NCBI RefSeq assembly: GCF_000737325.1
Contig: NZ_CP011125.1
Coordinates: forward strand, 2,108,001-2,172,000
Reading direction: 5' to 3'
Source: Sandaracinus amylolyticus
GTDB taxonomy: Bacteria > Myxococcota_A > Polyangia > Polyangiales > Sandaracinaceae
Length of the DNA: 64,000 nucleotides
Both the position numbers and the translations under genes were made by a program. The notes beneath the pieces were generated by a model. The model had not been told where the DNA came from. It ran no database searches and saw only the letters and a list, made by a program, of their open reading frames with translations. This document shows, one piece after another, positions 1-8,308 of this stretch. The number at the start of each line of letters is the position of its first letter. The first letter of the stretch is position 1.

Positions 1-1219
1 ACAGCCCCGCGCGGGGCGGATCGGCCGGCGCGGTCTGCGACTCGACGGGGACGACGATCTGGCCTTCGCGCGCGGTCGCGGGACGCAGCACGACGCGATC
101 CTCGGGGGCGAGCCCGTCGGTCACGAGCCACGAGCCATCGACGTCCGACTGCGCCGACACGCTGCGCGTGACGACGCGACCCTCGGCGTCGATCACGAGG
201 ATCTCGCCGTTGGGGCGACGCGTCGTCGCGGGCAGACGCAGCGCGGGTCGCGGCGTGCCGACGACGACGCGCGCGCGGACGAGCGCGTTCGCGACGAGGT
301 GCGTGCCCGCGTTGGGCACGAGCACCTCGACGGGCGCGCGGCGCGTCTGCGGATCGAGCGAGCGCACCGCGCTGCGGATCGTCCCGCTCACGCCCTCGTG
401 GCCCTCGATCGACGCGGTCGCGCCGACCTCGAGCGCCTCGAGCTCCGATTGGCTCACCGTCGTGCGCAGCCGCAGCGACGACAGATCCTCGACGCGCACC
501 AGCGTCGTGCCGGGGCCCGCGACCGCGCCGACGCCGTTCGGCACGCGCGTCACCACGCCGTCGAAGGGCGCGCGGAGCACGTGATCCGCGGACTGCGTGG
601 CGAGCTGACGACGGCTCGCCATCGCCTGGCCGAGCTGGGCCTCGGCGACCGCGAGCTGCTGCCGCGCCGTGGTGAGCTCGCGCTCCGGCGACGCACCGCT
701 GCGCACGAGCCCTTCGAGGAGGGTCACGCGATCACGCAGCATGTCGACGTTCGCCTGCGCGACCGCGATGGCGGCCTCGCTCTGCGCGCTCTGCGCGCCG
801 AGGCTGGCGCGATCGAGCGACACCAGCGCCTGACCTGCGCGGACGTGCTCACCGAGCGCCACGTCGACGCGCGACACGCGGCCCGCGACCTCGAACCCGA
901 GGTCCGCAGCCTGCACGGGCTCGAGCGTGCCCTGCAGCACGACGAGCGGCGCGAACGCGGCGGTGGTCGGACGCACCACCTCCACCTCGGGCGCACGGCC
1001 CGCCGCAGCGGCGGCTTCTTCGCGCGCCGTCGCGAACTCCGCCTGCTCCGCGGATGCCTGGCCCAGCCGCTGCGAGAGCGCGACGCCCAATCCCGCGAGG
1101 GTGAGCACCGTGAACAACAGCATCAGGCGCTTGGCGAGCGGCGGCGGGGGGCGGAGCGCCGGAGCCGGGCTCAGCGTCGATGACTGCGACGCGCGCGGTT
1201 CGTGTTCCGCGGTCGACAT
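1..1219 (-). CDS. RND efflux periplasmic adaptor (HlyD/MFP family), partial
   Basis: Membrane fusion protein that would bridge an inner-membrane RND pump to an outer-membrane channel. The start at 1219 (Met-Ser-Thr-Ala-Glu-His) is followed by one N-terminal membrane anchor (about residues 27-45), then the lipoyl/barrel-sandwich half motif (Gly-Arg-Val-Ser-Arg-Val-Asp-Val-Ala-Leu-Gly-Glu-His-Val), a helical hairpin rich in Ala, Gln and Glu, and the second lipoyl half (Leu-Arg-Ala-Pro-Phe-Asp-Gly-Val-Val). A beta-barrel region follows, up to the left edge. No stop is reached, so the C-terminus and any RND pump gene downstream lie outside the window. It diverges from an OsmC-family gene across 132 bp. 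Family assignment is firm; substrate is unknown. Confidence 0.85.
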   Translation of the reverse strand, partial: MSTAEHEPRASQSSTLSPAPALRPPPPLAKRLMLLFTVLTLAGLGVALSQRLGQASAEQAEFATAREEAAAAAGRAPEVEVVRPTTAAFAPLVVLQGTLEPVQAADLGFEVAGRVSRVDVALGEHVRAGQALVSLDRASLGAQSAQSEAAIAVAQANVDMLRDRVTLLEGLVRSGASPERELTTARQQLAVAEAQLGQAMASRRQLATQSADHVLRAPFDGVVTRVPNGVGAVAGPGTTLVRVEDLSSLRLRTTVSQSELEALEVGATASIEGHEGVSGTIRSAVRSLDPQTRRAPVEVLVPNAGTHLVANALVRARVVVGTPRPALRLPATTRRPNGEILVIDAEGRVVTRSVSAQSDVDGSWLVTDGLAPEDRVVLRPATAREGQIVVPVESQTAPADPPRAGL

Positions 1220-1304
1220 GTTCTGACCTCGCGGCGCGGACGACATGGAGAGACGAGTGGGGGTCGTCGCGCGGCGGAGCGACTGTGGTCTCGATCATCT
1301 GGTG

Positions 1305-1320
1305 GGGCAAGCCACTTGCA
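1305..1320 (+). promoter_or_regulatory. candidate sigma-54 (-24/-12) promoter upstream of the OsmC-family gene
   Basis: GGGCAAGCCACTTGCA has GG at 1306-1307, ten bases, then GC at 1318-1319. It matches the TGGCACG-N4-TTGCW consensus at 10 of 12 positions, including the whole TTGCA block. The expected start of transcription would be near 1331, about 20 bases before the ATG at 1352. This is a pattern match only; GG-N10-GC alone is common in GC-rich DNA. Confidence 0.35.
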
Positions 1321-1351
1321 AACGCATTCATCGGCTCGCACGCATCGCGAC

Positions 1352-1801
1352 ATGGCGAGCGAGCACGTGGCGAAGATCGAATGGAGACGCGGAAATCGGG
1401 AGCACTCGTATCCGCAGTACTCGCGCACCCACCGCGTCGAGTACGGCGGGGGCGTGGCGCACGAGATGAGCGCGGCGGCCGCGTATCTCGGGGACGCGGC
1501 GCTGCCGAACCCCGAGGAGCTCCTCGTCGCGGCGCTCGCGAGCTGTCACATGCTGACGTTCCTCGCGCTGTGCGCGCGCAAGGGCATCGTGGTCGACGCG
1601 TACGACGACGACGCGCGGGGGACGCTCGAGCGACGGCCGGGTGAGAAGACGCGCGTGACGCGCGTCGTGCTGCGCCCGCGGATCACGTTCGGTGGAGCAA
1701 CGCCCGACCACGCGATGCTCGCGTCACTGCATCGTCAGGCGCACGACGGCTGCTTCATCGCGAGCTCGGTGACGACGGAGGTGGTCGTCGAGTCGCGGTG
1801 A
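1352..1801 (+). CDS. OsmC family protein (peroxiredoxin-like)
   Basis: About 149 residues, the usual size for OsmC/Ohr-like proteins, which reduce organic hydroperoxides with a cysteine pair. The family core is visible: an N-terminal beta region ending in Glu-Tyr-Gly-Gly-Gly, the segment Asn-Pro-Glu-Glu-Leu-Leu-Val-Ala-Ala-Leu-Ala-Ser-Cys-His (peroxidatic Cys), and a second Cys near the C-terminus in Asp-Gly-Cys-Phe-Ile-Ala. The ATG at 1352 is chosen because upstream in-frame residues do not look like the family. Its last 47 bases overlap the tail of the convergent lipoprotein gene. A sigma-54-like promoter lies about 30 bases upstream. Confidence 0.85.
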   Translation: MASEHVAKIEWRRGNREHSYPQYSRTHRVEYGGGVAHEMSAAAAYLGDAALPNPEELLVAALASCHMLTFLALCARKGIVVDAYDDDARGTLERRPGEKTRVTRVVLRPRITFGGATPDHAMLASLHRQAHDGCFIASSVTTEVVVESR

Positions 1802-3236
1802 TCGACCACTCGGGACACGGATCGAAGATCGTCCACGCCGGGTCACCCGCGTCGCGATGACCGACCACCACGCGGAAACCAGTGCCGACGTGGCCGATCG
1901 CGATCGAGCGCGTCTGGAACGATTGCGTCGGCTGCAACACGACGTGCGCGCTCGGGGTCGTGCTGCCCGGCTCGTAGAGGGCGACGCGCACGCCGGCGTG
2001 GCGCGCCGCGATCGCCACGCGCTCGGTCGCGGGATCGACGGCGGCGCGCTTCGGACCATCGGTGGGGCGGAGGTCGATCTCTCCGTGGGCCTGGATCGTG
2101 CCGTCGGGATGCAGCGTGACCAGCTGCGCGAACGCCGTCGTCTCCTCGACGAGCAGCAGCGTGCGCCCGTCCGGTAGCGGCATCGGCTCGATGCGGTAGG
2201 GCGCGAGCGGCAGCGTCGCGTGCTCGGAGAGCTCGAGCGTCGCGCTGGCGCGCAGGATGCGCGAGTCGAGCCCGACGACCCATCCGCCCGCGTGCTCCGA
2301 CTGGAACGTCATCGTCACTTCGTTGGTCGTGCGGATCGCCGTCCGCTCTCCCGCCAGCGTGTGACGCGTCATCGTGAGCCGACCGCTGAGGAGCGAGATC
2401 ATCGTCCATCCCGAGTCGTCGCCGTGCACGAACGCGGGCCTCACCGGGGAGCTGCGCTGGAGCACCACGCGCTCCTCGGTGCCGTCGTCGCGGAGGCGGA
2501 TCAGCGTCGAGACGCCGAGCGCGTCCTGGAGGAGCACGCGGTGCTCGCCGGCGGTGCGCGTGACCGTCGAAGGGCCCGGCAGATCGGTCATCTCGGTGAT
2601 CGTCGCGCCCGACCCGTCGGTCACGATCAACGAGCCGAGGTGCGCCCCCGCATCGGGCTCGCTCTCGCGGAGCAAGACGATGCGATCGGGCCCGAACGAC
2701 ACGCCGAGCGGCGAGTCCGACGCCGTCCTCCCGACCGTCGCGACGAGGCGCGGCGAGCACGTGCAGCGCTCGTCGATCATGCCGTCGAAGTCATCGTCGT
2801 GGCCGTTGCAATCGTCGGCGACCCGGGCGATGCACGTCCCCGAGCGCCCGTCGCACACGAGCGTGCCCGCCAGCGCGGGCTCGCAGTCGACGTCCGCCAC
2901 GCACGGGTCGCCTGCGGCTTTCGGGCGCGTCTCGTCGCAGATCTGGTGGACCTCCGACGCGAGCAGGCCCTCGGGGCAGCCGCGCTCGCATTCCCACACG
3001 ACCTCGCCGTCGGGACATCGGGTCGTGTCGCACGACACGAGGACGGGCGGCACCTCGATGATCATGCCGCCGCGGCAGCGGAGCCCGCTTCGCGAGCACT
3101 CGTGCATGCACTCGCTCGGCGCGTCGGGCTCGGACGCGTCGGTGATCGACGCGTCGGGGGCCGTTCGGCCTTCTTCCGGCGCGCAAGCGATCGCGAGGAC
3201 GACGAGCCCGAGTGTGATCAGGGCAGCGGCGCGCAT
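1755..3236 (-). CDS. lipoprotein with MopE-like metal-binding motif (paralogue B)
   Basis: About 493 residues of unknown function. The lipoprotein signal ends in Val-Leu-Ala-Ile-Ala-Cys, followed by an Asp/Glu/Ala-rich linker, a cysteine-rich domain (about residues 40-125), a MopE-type motif (Cys-Asn-Gly-His-Asp-Asp-Asp-Phe-Asp-Gly...Asp-Glu-Arg-Cys) and a long beta-rich region that reads like a repeat propeller. It is a paralogue of the gene immediately upstream, with the same order of parts. The start at 3236 is preceded by GGAGG and lies 19 bases inside the upstream gene, suggesting translational coupling. Its tail overlaps the convergent OsmC-family gene by 47 bases. Likely surface or periplasmic; ligand unknown. 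Confidence 0.8.
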   Translation of the reverse strand: MRAAALITLGLVVLAIACAPEEGRTAPDASITDASEPDAPSECMHECSRSGLRCRGGMIIEVPPVLVSCDTTRCPDGEVVWECERGCPEGLLASEVHQICDETRPKAAGDPCVADVDCEPALAGTLVCDGRSGTCIARVADDCNGHDDDFDGMIDERCTCSPRLVATVGRTASDSPLGVSFGPDRIVLLRESEPDAGAHLGSLIVTDGSGATITEMTDLPGPSTVTRTAGEHRVLLQDALGVSTLIRLRDDGTEERVVLQRSSPVRPAFVHGDDSGWTMISLLSGRLTMTRHTLAGERTAIRTTNEVTMTFQSEHAGGWVVGLDSRILRASATLELSEHATLPLAPYRIEPMPLPDGRTLLLVEETTAFAQLVTLHPDGTIQAHGEIDLRPTDGPKRAAVDPATERVAIAARHAGVRVALYEPGSTTPSAHVVLQPTQSFQTRSIAIGHVGTGFRVVVGHRDAGDPAWTIFDPCPEWSITATRRPPPSSPSSR

Positions 3237-4675
3237 GGATCGATGATCCTCCATCGCCCGCCGCCGCTGAAGTCCTCGTCGCCGGTGACGAGCCGCAGCG
3301 CGCCGTCGACGTAGCCGAGAGCGTGCGCGATGTGCGCCGTCCCATCCGCGAGCACCGGGACGTCGAGCGGCTCGCCGGCCTCGTCGTAGCGCGCGATGAT
3401 GATCTCGCCGAACGTCGTGAACGCGATCGCGGTGCGTCCGGTCGCAGGATCGAGCGCGAGCATCGCGCCCTCGACCGGACGGCGCGGAGGAACGAGCGTT
3501 CGCTCCTCGATGACGGTGCCGGTCGCCCCGATGCGCACGATGCGAGGCGAGGCGCGCGGATCGGACGCGAGCACGACGCGCTCTCCATCGCGGTACGCCG
3601 CGTCGATCGTGCCCACGCTGCCGCCCCCGGACGTGATCGCCTGGAGCGCGAGGCGATCGTCGACCGCCGCGATCTGCGGAAGACCGATCTCGTCGGTGTA
3701 CCCGACGAGGCCTCCGCGCCCGTCGCTGCTCGCGTGATGGAGCGCGCGCATCTCCGTCGCGACGCGCAGCGTGCTGCGCTCTCCGGTGAGCGTGTGCCGC
3801 GTCATCGCGAAGCCCCCGGTCGACTGGAGCAGCAGCGTCCAGCCGCGCTCGTCGCCCAGCACGAAGGGCGACGCGCCCGCGGGCGTCCTGTCGAGCGCGA
3901 CCGTCTCGTGCGCGCCGTCTTCGCTCAGGCGGAGGATGCTCGTGCGTCCGCTGGAGGGATCGTGCTGGACGACGACGAGCTCGTCGCCGATCCGCTGGAT
4001 GCGCGCGGCGAGCGGCGCGTCGTCGAGCTCGAGCCTCGTGTTCCCGTCGCGATCGACGACGTGCACGCGCGCCGTCGTTCGGTCCGGCCCCGTGGAGAGC
4101 AGCGCGATGCGATCGTGCGTCATCGCGACCTGCGTCGGGTACATCGAGGGCGCGTCGATCGTCGCGACGACGCGCGACGTGCAGGTGCAGCCTTCGTCGA
4201 CGAGGCTGTCGCGGTCGTCGTCGATGCGATTGCAGAGCTCGGTGCGCGCCTGCGCGCAGAGGCCGACGCTCGTGTCGCACTCGAGCTCGGTGTGCGGCGC
4301 GCTCGGCGTGCAGTCGTCGTCGCTCGCGCAAGGCGTGCCCACCCGCGGCAGCGCGCTCTCGGCGCAGAGCGCGAACGGGTCGTGCGGATCGAAGCTGCCC
4401 TCCGTGCACCCGAGCGCGCAGACGTACGTGACGAGCCCCTCGGGGCACTCCGTCGGCGGCTCGTCGCACGCGAGCAGCACCGTGAGTCGCTCGTGCACGC
4501 GCCCGTCGCGGCACACGTACCCGAAGTCCCGACAGCGGACGCCTGGGCAGCCCGCGTCGTCGACGATCGGGAACCCCGCGTCGGGCGGCTCGGGCCCGAC
4601 GTCGGACCCGCGAGCGGTGCAGCCCGCGATCAGGAGCACGCACGCGACGACGACCCCACCCCGCGCCACCGACAT
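3218..4675 (-). CDS. lipoprotein with MopE-like metal-binding motif (paralogue A)
   Basis: About 485 residues. The signal peptide ends in Leu-Leu-Ile-Ala-Gly-Cys (lipobox). The mature protein has an acidic spacer, about ten cysteines in roughly 120 residues, then the Cys-Asn-Arg-Ile-Asp-Asp-Asp...Val-Asp-Glu-Gly-Cys motif, related to the putative metal-binding motif of MopE-type proteins, and a C-terminal beta-rich region (about residues 165-485). It shares repeated phrases with paralogue B, such as Leu-Thr-Gly-Glu-Arg and Asp-Pro-Ala-Thr-(Gly/Glu)-Arg, so the pair arose by duplication. It lies 38 bases downstream of the hydrolase gene, probably in one transcript. Function not recognised. Confidence 0.8.
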   Translation of the reverse strand: MSVARGGVVVACVLLIAGCTARGSDVGPEPPDAGFPIVDDAGCPGVRCRDFGYVCRDGRVHERLTVLLACDEPPTECPEGLVTYVCALGCTEGSFDPHDPFALCAESALPRVGTPCASDDDCTPSAPHTELECDTSVGLCAQARTELCNRIDDDRDSLVDEGCTCTSRVVATIDAPSMYPTQVAMTHDRIALLSTGPDRTTARVHVVDRDGNTRLELDDAPLAARIQRIGDELVVVQHDPSSGRTSILRLSEDGAHETVALDRTPAGASPFVLGDERGWTLLLQSTGGFAMTRHTLTGERSTLRVATEMRALHHASSDGRGGLVGYTDEIGLPQIAAVDDRLALQAITSGGGSVGTIDAAYRDGERVVLASDPRASPRIVRIGATGTVIEERTLVPPRRPVEGAMLALDPATGRTAIAFTTFGEIIIARYDEAGEPLDVPVLADGTAHIAHALGYVDGALRLVTGDEDFSGGGRWRIIDPCAPLP

Positions 4676-4713
4676 GCTCGGTGGTCGCACGACGCGCGCC
4701 CGTTTTCCAGCCC

Positions 4714-5931
4714 TCAGGGCGCGCTGCGGAGCTCTTCGACGTGCTCGAGGCGCTCCGGGATCGCGGTGATCGCGGCGCTGCGATCGGCGCACCAGAGGAT
4801 CTGCTCGAGCACCGCAGTCGTGATCGCGCGGCCCACGACGCGCGCGTCCTCGGGATCGACGTGATCGGGCTGGCAGTCGAAGAGCATCCCCGCGAACTGC
4901 GCGCCGCAGACGCCGTGCTCCTGCGCGACCGCGAGCAGGTTCTGGCCCTCTTCGTTCTCGAGATCGCAGAGGTCGCTCGGCGCGAGGTGCCCGCTGCCTT
5001 GGATGCCGAGGAACCACTTCGGCTCGGGCGAGCCCTCGTAGGCGCTCAGGGTCGACGAGTACGGCACCACCGCGTCGTCCGTCGCGGCGACGAAGAGCGA
5101 TCCTTCGAGCCCCGGATCTTCGCGCGCCGCGCCGTTCGACGAGAGGCCGATCACGACGCGCACACCGGCGCGGTCGCTCAGGCTCGTGACGATCCCGCCC
5201 GCGCTGTGGCCCGCGAGGCCGATGCGCGCGGGATCGACCCGCCCGGCGAGCCATGCGAGCTCGCCGCTCGTGGCGCGCATCGCGTCGAGCATCGCGTCGA
5301 CGTCCTCCTCGAGCATGCGCGGTCCGGTGCGCGGATCGGCGCAGACGATCGCGAGCAGATCGCCGAGGTAGAGGCCCGGATGATCGGTCGCGACGACGAC
5401 GAAGCCGCGGCTCGCCCAGTGAGTGAGGAACGAGAGCGATTGGGTGCGGAACGCAGCGGTGCCGTGCACGAAGACGACGAGCGGATAGGGCCCGTGCTCC
5501 GCGTCGATCGGCAGATCGCGATGACAGTCGCAGGTCTGGATCGGGGCGTCGGCGTCGGGGATCACCGCGTCGCCACGCTGGCTCTCGGGGAGCCAGTCGC
5601 GCACGTCGTACGTCGCGGGCGCGACGCCGGTCTCGCTGCCGAGCTGCGCGGGATACCAGACGTCGACGGTGAGGCGGCCGACCGTCACGGTGCGCACGCC
5701 GACGGGCCACGGGCCTCGCGCCTCGGGCTCGTCGGGCACGGCGAGCCGCGTCGACGCCTCGCACCCGACGCTCGTCGCGCCCGCGTCGGTGCGCTCGCGT
5801 GGGCCCGCGTCGACGATGGTCGGTGCAGCGTCCACGCCTCCTGCGTCGAGCGGCGCGCTCGCATCGTCGTCGCCACATCCCGTCAGGGAGAGAAGGGCCA
5901 GCGCCCCCGCCCAAGCGCGCATCGTCCGCAT
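4714..5931 (-). CDS. alpha/beta hydrolase lipoprotein (PAF-acetylhydrolase-like)
   Basis: About 405 residues. An N-terminal lipoprotein signal (Leu-Leu-Ser-Leu-Thr-Gly-Cys) leads into an Asp/Ala-rich linker and an alpha/beta hydrolase fold. Visible elements are the Trp-Tyr-Pro-Ala strand typical of platelet-activating-factor acetylhydrolase-like enzymes, the oxyanion segment Val-Phe-Val-His-Gly-Thr, and the nucleophile elbow Gly-His-Ser-Ala-Gly-Gly with Ser near residue 243. The catalytic acid is probably in Ala-Ala-Thr-Asp-Asp-Ala-Val-Val-Pro and the His in Gly-Ser-Gly-His-Leu. It begins 32 bases after murJ ends. Probably an outer-membrane or periplasmic esterase; substrate not predictable. 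Confidence 0.8.
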   Translation of the reverse strand: MRTMRAWAGALALLSLTGCGDDDASAPLDAGGVDAAPTIVDAGPRERTDAGATSVGCEASTRLAVPDEPEARGPWPVGVRTVTVGRLTVDVWYPAQLGSETGVAPATYDVRDWLPESQRGDAVIPDADAPIQTCDCHRDLPIDAEHGPYPLVVFVHGTAAFRTQSLSFLTHWASRGFVVVATDHPGLYLGDLLAIVCADPRTGPRMLEEDVDAMLDAMRATSGELAWLAGRVDPARIGLAGHSAGGIVTSLSDRAGVRVVIGLSSNGAAREDPGLEGSLFVAATDDAVVPYSSTLSAYEGSPEPKWFLGIQGSGHLAPSDLCDLENEEGQNLLAVAQEHGVCGAQFAGMLFDCQPDHVDPEDARVVGRAITTAVLEQILWCADRSAAITAIPERLEHVEELRSAP

Positions 5932-5963
5932 GGCGACGATGCTAGGAGTCGTAAGTCCCACTT

Positions 5964-7589
5964 TCAACGGGCTGCGGTCGCGCGCCCCCGGCGGAACCGC
6001 TTCAGCACGCGACCGAGCACCGCGTCGAGCTCGGGCGCGCGCATCACCCACGCCGCGCCGAGGTACACGATCCCGCCGGCGGCGATCGCGCCCGCGAGCA
6101 CGAGCATGTCGACCACGCTCGCGCCGTCGTCCCAGCGCACCGTTCGCGCGATGCCCCACGACGCGGCCCCCATCGCCGCGCACGCGACGACGATGCGCAG
6201 CGTGCCGGTCGCGACCTCGGAGAGCCCGAGGCGGCCCATCTTCCGGCGCAACAGCGCGAGCAGCATCACGAGCTGCAGCGCGCCGGCCGCGCTGATCGCG
6301 ATCGCGATGCCGACGTGATCGAGCACGCGGCTCAGCGCGATGCCGAGCCCGGCGAAGACCACGAGGTTGACCACGCTCGCGATCACCGGCGTGCGCGTGT
6401 CGCCGTGCGCGTGGAACACGGGCACCACGACGCGCACCGACGCGATCGCCCAGACGCCCGCGGCCTGCCAGAGCAGCGAGCGCGCGGTCTGCACGGTCTC
6501 GTCCCATCCGAAGCGGCCATGCATGTACACCGCGGTGACGAGCGGCTCCGCGAGCACGATCAGGAGCACGCTCGCGGGCAGCGCGACGAAGAGCATCGAG
6601 CGCAGCGCGAACGTGAAGGTGCGTCGCAGCTCGTCGTGCTCGCCGCGCGCGACGAGATCGGAGAGCGTCGGCAGGAGCGCGGTGGCGAACGCGATCGCGA
6701 AGACACCCTGCGGGATCTCGACGAGGCGCGTGCCGAACCAGAGGTACGCCTGCGAGCCCGCCGGCAGCCACGACGCGAGCGAGCGCGAGAGCATCAGGTT
6801 GACCTGATAGACGCCGAGCCCCGCGGCGACCGGGCCGAGCAGCGCGATCGCGCGGCGCACCGCGGGATCGTCGAGCGTCGCGCGCGGGCGCACCCAGAGC
6901 CCGGCGCGCGCGAGCGCGGGCCACTGCGCGATCACCTGGAGCGCGCCGCCGACGAGCGCCCCGATCGCGAGCGCGCCGATCGCCGGCAGGCCCATCGCGA
7001 GCGCGATCGGGATCATCGTGAACGGTGCCGCGATCAGCGCGACGTTGAGCAGCGCGGGGGCGAGGGCGGGCACGGCGAAGCGCCGGTTCGCGTTGAGCGC
7101 GCCCGCCGAGAGCGCGGCCATGCCCATGAAGAAGATGTACGGGAACAGCACGCGCGTGAGCGCGACGGTCTGATCGAAGCGCGCGGGATCCTCGAGGTAG
7201 CCCGACGCGAACGCGACCACGAGCGCGGGCGCCGCGATCACGCCGACGACGCTCAGCACCGCGAGCGCGATCATGAGCACGCCGGCGGCGCGCACGTGGA
7301 ACTCCTTGGCGCGCGCCGCGCCTTCTTTGGCGCGCAGATCCGAGTAGACCGGGACGAACGCCGCCGACGCCGCGCCTTCCGCGAACAGCCCGCGCAGCGT
7401 GTTCGGGATGGTGAACGCGACGACGAAGAGATCGATCAGCGCGGCGTCGAAGCACGCCGCCATCACGGACTCGCGCGCGACGCCGAGCACACGCGACACG
7501 AGCGTGCCCGCCGCCACGATCCCGGCGCGCCCTGCGAGCGCCGCACGTTCGCTCGCCGCACTCGGCGCTCGTTCCTTCTCGTCCGTCAC
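5964..7589 (-). CDS. murJ: lipid II flippase MurJ (MviN family)
   Basis: Integral membrane MOP-superfamily flippase of about 541 residues that moves the peptidoglycan precursor lipid II to the periplasmic face. Family landmarks are the N-terminal Ser-Arg-Val-Leu-Gly-Val-Ala-Arg-Glu, Asp-Leu-Phe-Val-Val-Ala-Phe-Thr-Ile-Pro-Asn, Gly-Ala-Ala-Ser-Ala-Ala-Phe-Val-Pro-Val, and Pro-Gln-Gly-Val-Phe-Ala-Ile-Ala-Phe-Ala-Thr-Ala-Leu-Leu-Pro near the middle, with about 13-14 hydrophobic helices. The start is GTG at 7589, fitting the conserved N-terminus. It is first in the minus-strand run that continues into the hydrolase and lipoprotein genes and is divergent from the Cys-rich protein gene at 7730. Confidence 0.92.
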   Translation of the reverse strand: MTDEKERAPSAASERAALAGRAGIVAAGTLVSRVLGVARESVMAACFDAALIDLFVVAFTIPNTLRGLFAEGAASAAFVPVYSDLRAKEGAARAKEFHVRAAGVLMIALAVLSVVGVIAAPALVVAFASGYLEDPARFDQTVALTRVLFPYIFFMGMAALSAGALNANRRFAVPALAPALLNVALIAAPFTMIPIALAMGLPAIGALAIGALVGGALQVIAQWPALARAGLWVRPRATLDDPAVRRAIALLGPVAAGLGVYQVNLMLSRSLASWLPAGSQAYLWFGTRLVEIPQGVFAIAFATALLPTLSDLVARGEHDELRRTFTFALRSMLFVALPASVLLIVLAEPLVTAVYMHGRFGWDETVQTARSLLWQAAGVWAIASVRVVVPVFHAHGDTRTPVIASVVNLVVFAGLGIALSRVLDHVGIAIAISAAGALQLVMLLALLRRKMGRLGLSEVATGTLRIVVACAAMGAASWGIARTVRWDDGASVVDMLVLAGAIAAGGIVYLGAAWVMRAPELDAVLGRVLKRFRRGRATAAR

Positions 7590-7729
7590 GGGGCCTCGAC
7601 GTTGGGACGACGGAGCCCACCCCCGCAACTTCCCGGCCCAGCGCGGCACATCACGATCCGTGAATTCCGCGCAATTCGGAGGCACACCCGTTGCTGGATG
7701 CCCCCGAGGCGTGGCACTCCGGAGGACGA

Positions 7730-8308
7730 ATGAGTGAGCTCGATCGGCTCGCGCGCGTGGTCGCGCTGGTGATCTTCGGCGTCGCGCTCGCGGGGTGCGG
7801 GCCGGGAGGCGCGTGGATCGCGACGATGGTCGCGGTGCTCGCGCTGGTGCTCGGCGCGTGCAGCGAGTCGCGAGAGGCGACGCGCGATGCGGGCGTCGCG
7901 CAGGACGCGCGCGTGGTCGGCACCGACGCGCGGGTGGGCGAGGACGCCGGTCGTCGCGATGCGGAGGTCGACGCGGGCGGCAGCTGGGACACGTGCTGCA
8001 ACGACGGTCGCGTCGACACGTGCTTCTGCCCGGGCGGCGCGTCGTGCAACTACGGGCTCGGGCTCGTCGTGTGCGCCGACGGTCGATGCACGTACGATCA
8101 CACGGGCGATCCCGAGCTGTTCTGCAGCGCGCCGGACGGCGGGCTCCCCGACGCCGGCGAGCCTGGCGAGTGGGAGCGCTGCTGCAACGCCGAGGGCCGC
8201 GTCGATCTGTGCTTCTGCCCCGCGGGCGCGGTGTGCAATTACGGGCTCTTCGAGGACTGCGGCGAGGGCTACTGCGCGAGCCCGCCGGGCAGCGGCTGTC
8301 CGGGCTGA
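7730..8308 (+). CDS. secreted Cys-rich protein with a duplicated 32-residue module
   Basis: About 192 residues; not a family I recognise. Two hydrophobic stretches at the N-terminus each end in a lipobox-like Cys (Ala-Leu-Ala-Gly-Cys and Val-Leu-Gly-Ala-Cys), then an Asp/Ala/Arg linker. Two near-identical cysteine modules follow, each running Cys-Cys-Asn...Gly-Arg-Val-Asp-X-Cys-Phe-Cys-Pro-X-Gly-Ala-X-Cys-Asn-Tyr-Gly-Leu...Cys...Cys, separated by an Asp/Pro/Gly spacer. A strong GGAGG (7721-7725) precedes the ATG. The stop overlaps the next start as TGATG, so it is translationally coupled to the ferritin-like gene. Repeat Cys spacing suggests disulfides or metal binding. Confidence 0.75.
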   Translation: MSELDRLARVVALVIFGVALAGCGPGGAWIATMVAVLALVLGACSESREATRDAGVAQDARVVGTDARVGEDAGRRDAEVDAGGSWDTCCNDGRVDTCFCPGGASCNYGLGLVVCADGRCTYDHTGDPELFCSAPDGGLPDAGEPGEWERCCNAEGRVDLCFCPAGAVCNYGLFEDCGEGYCASPPGSGCPG

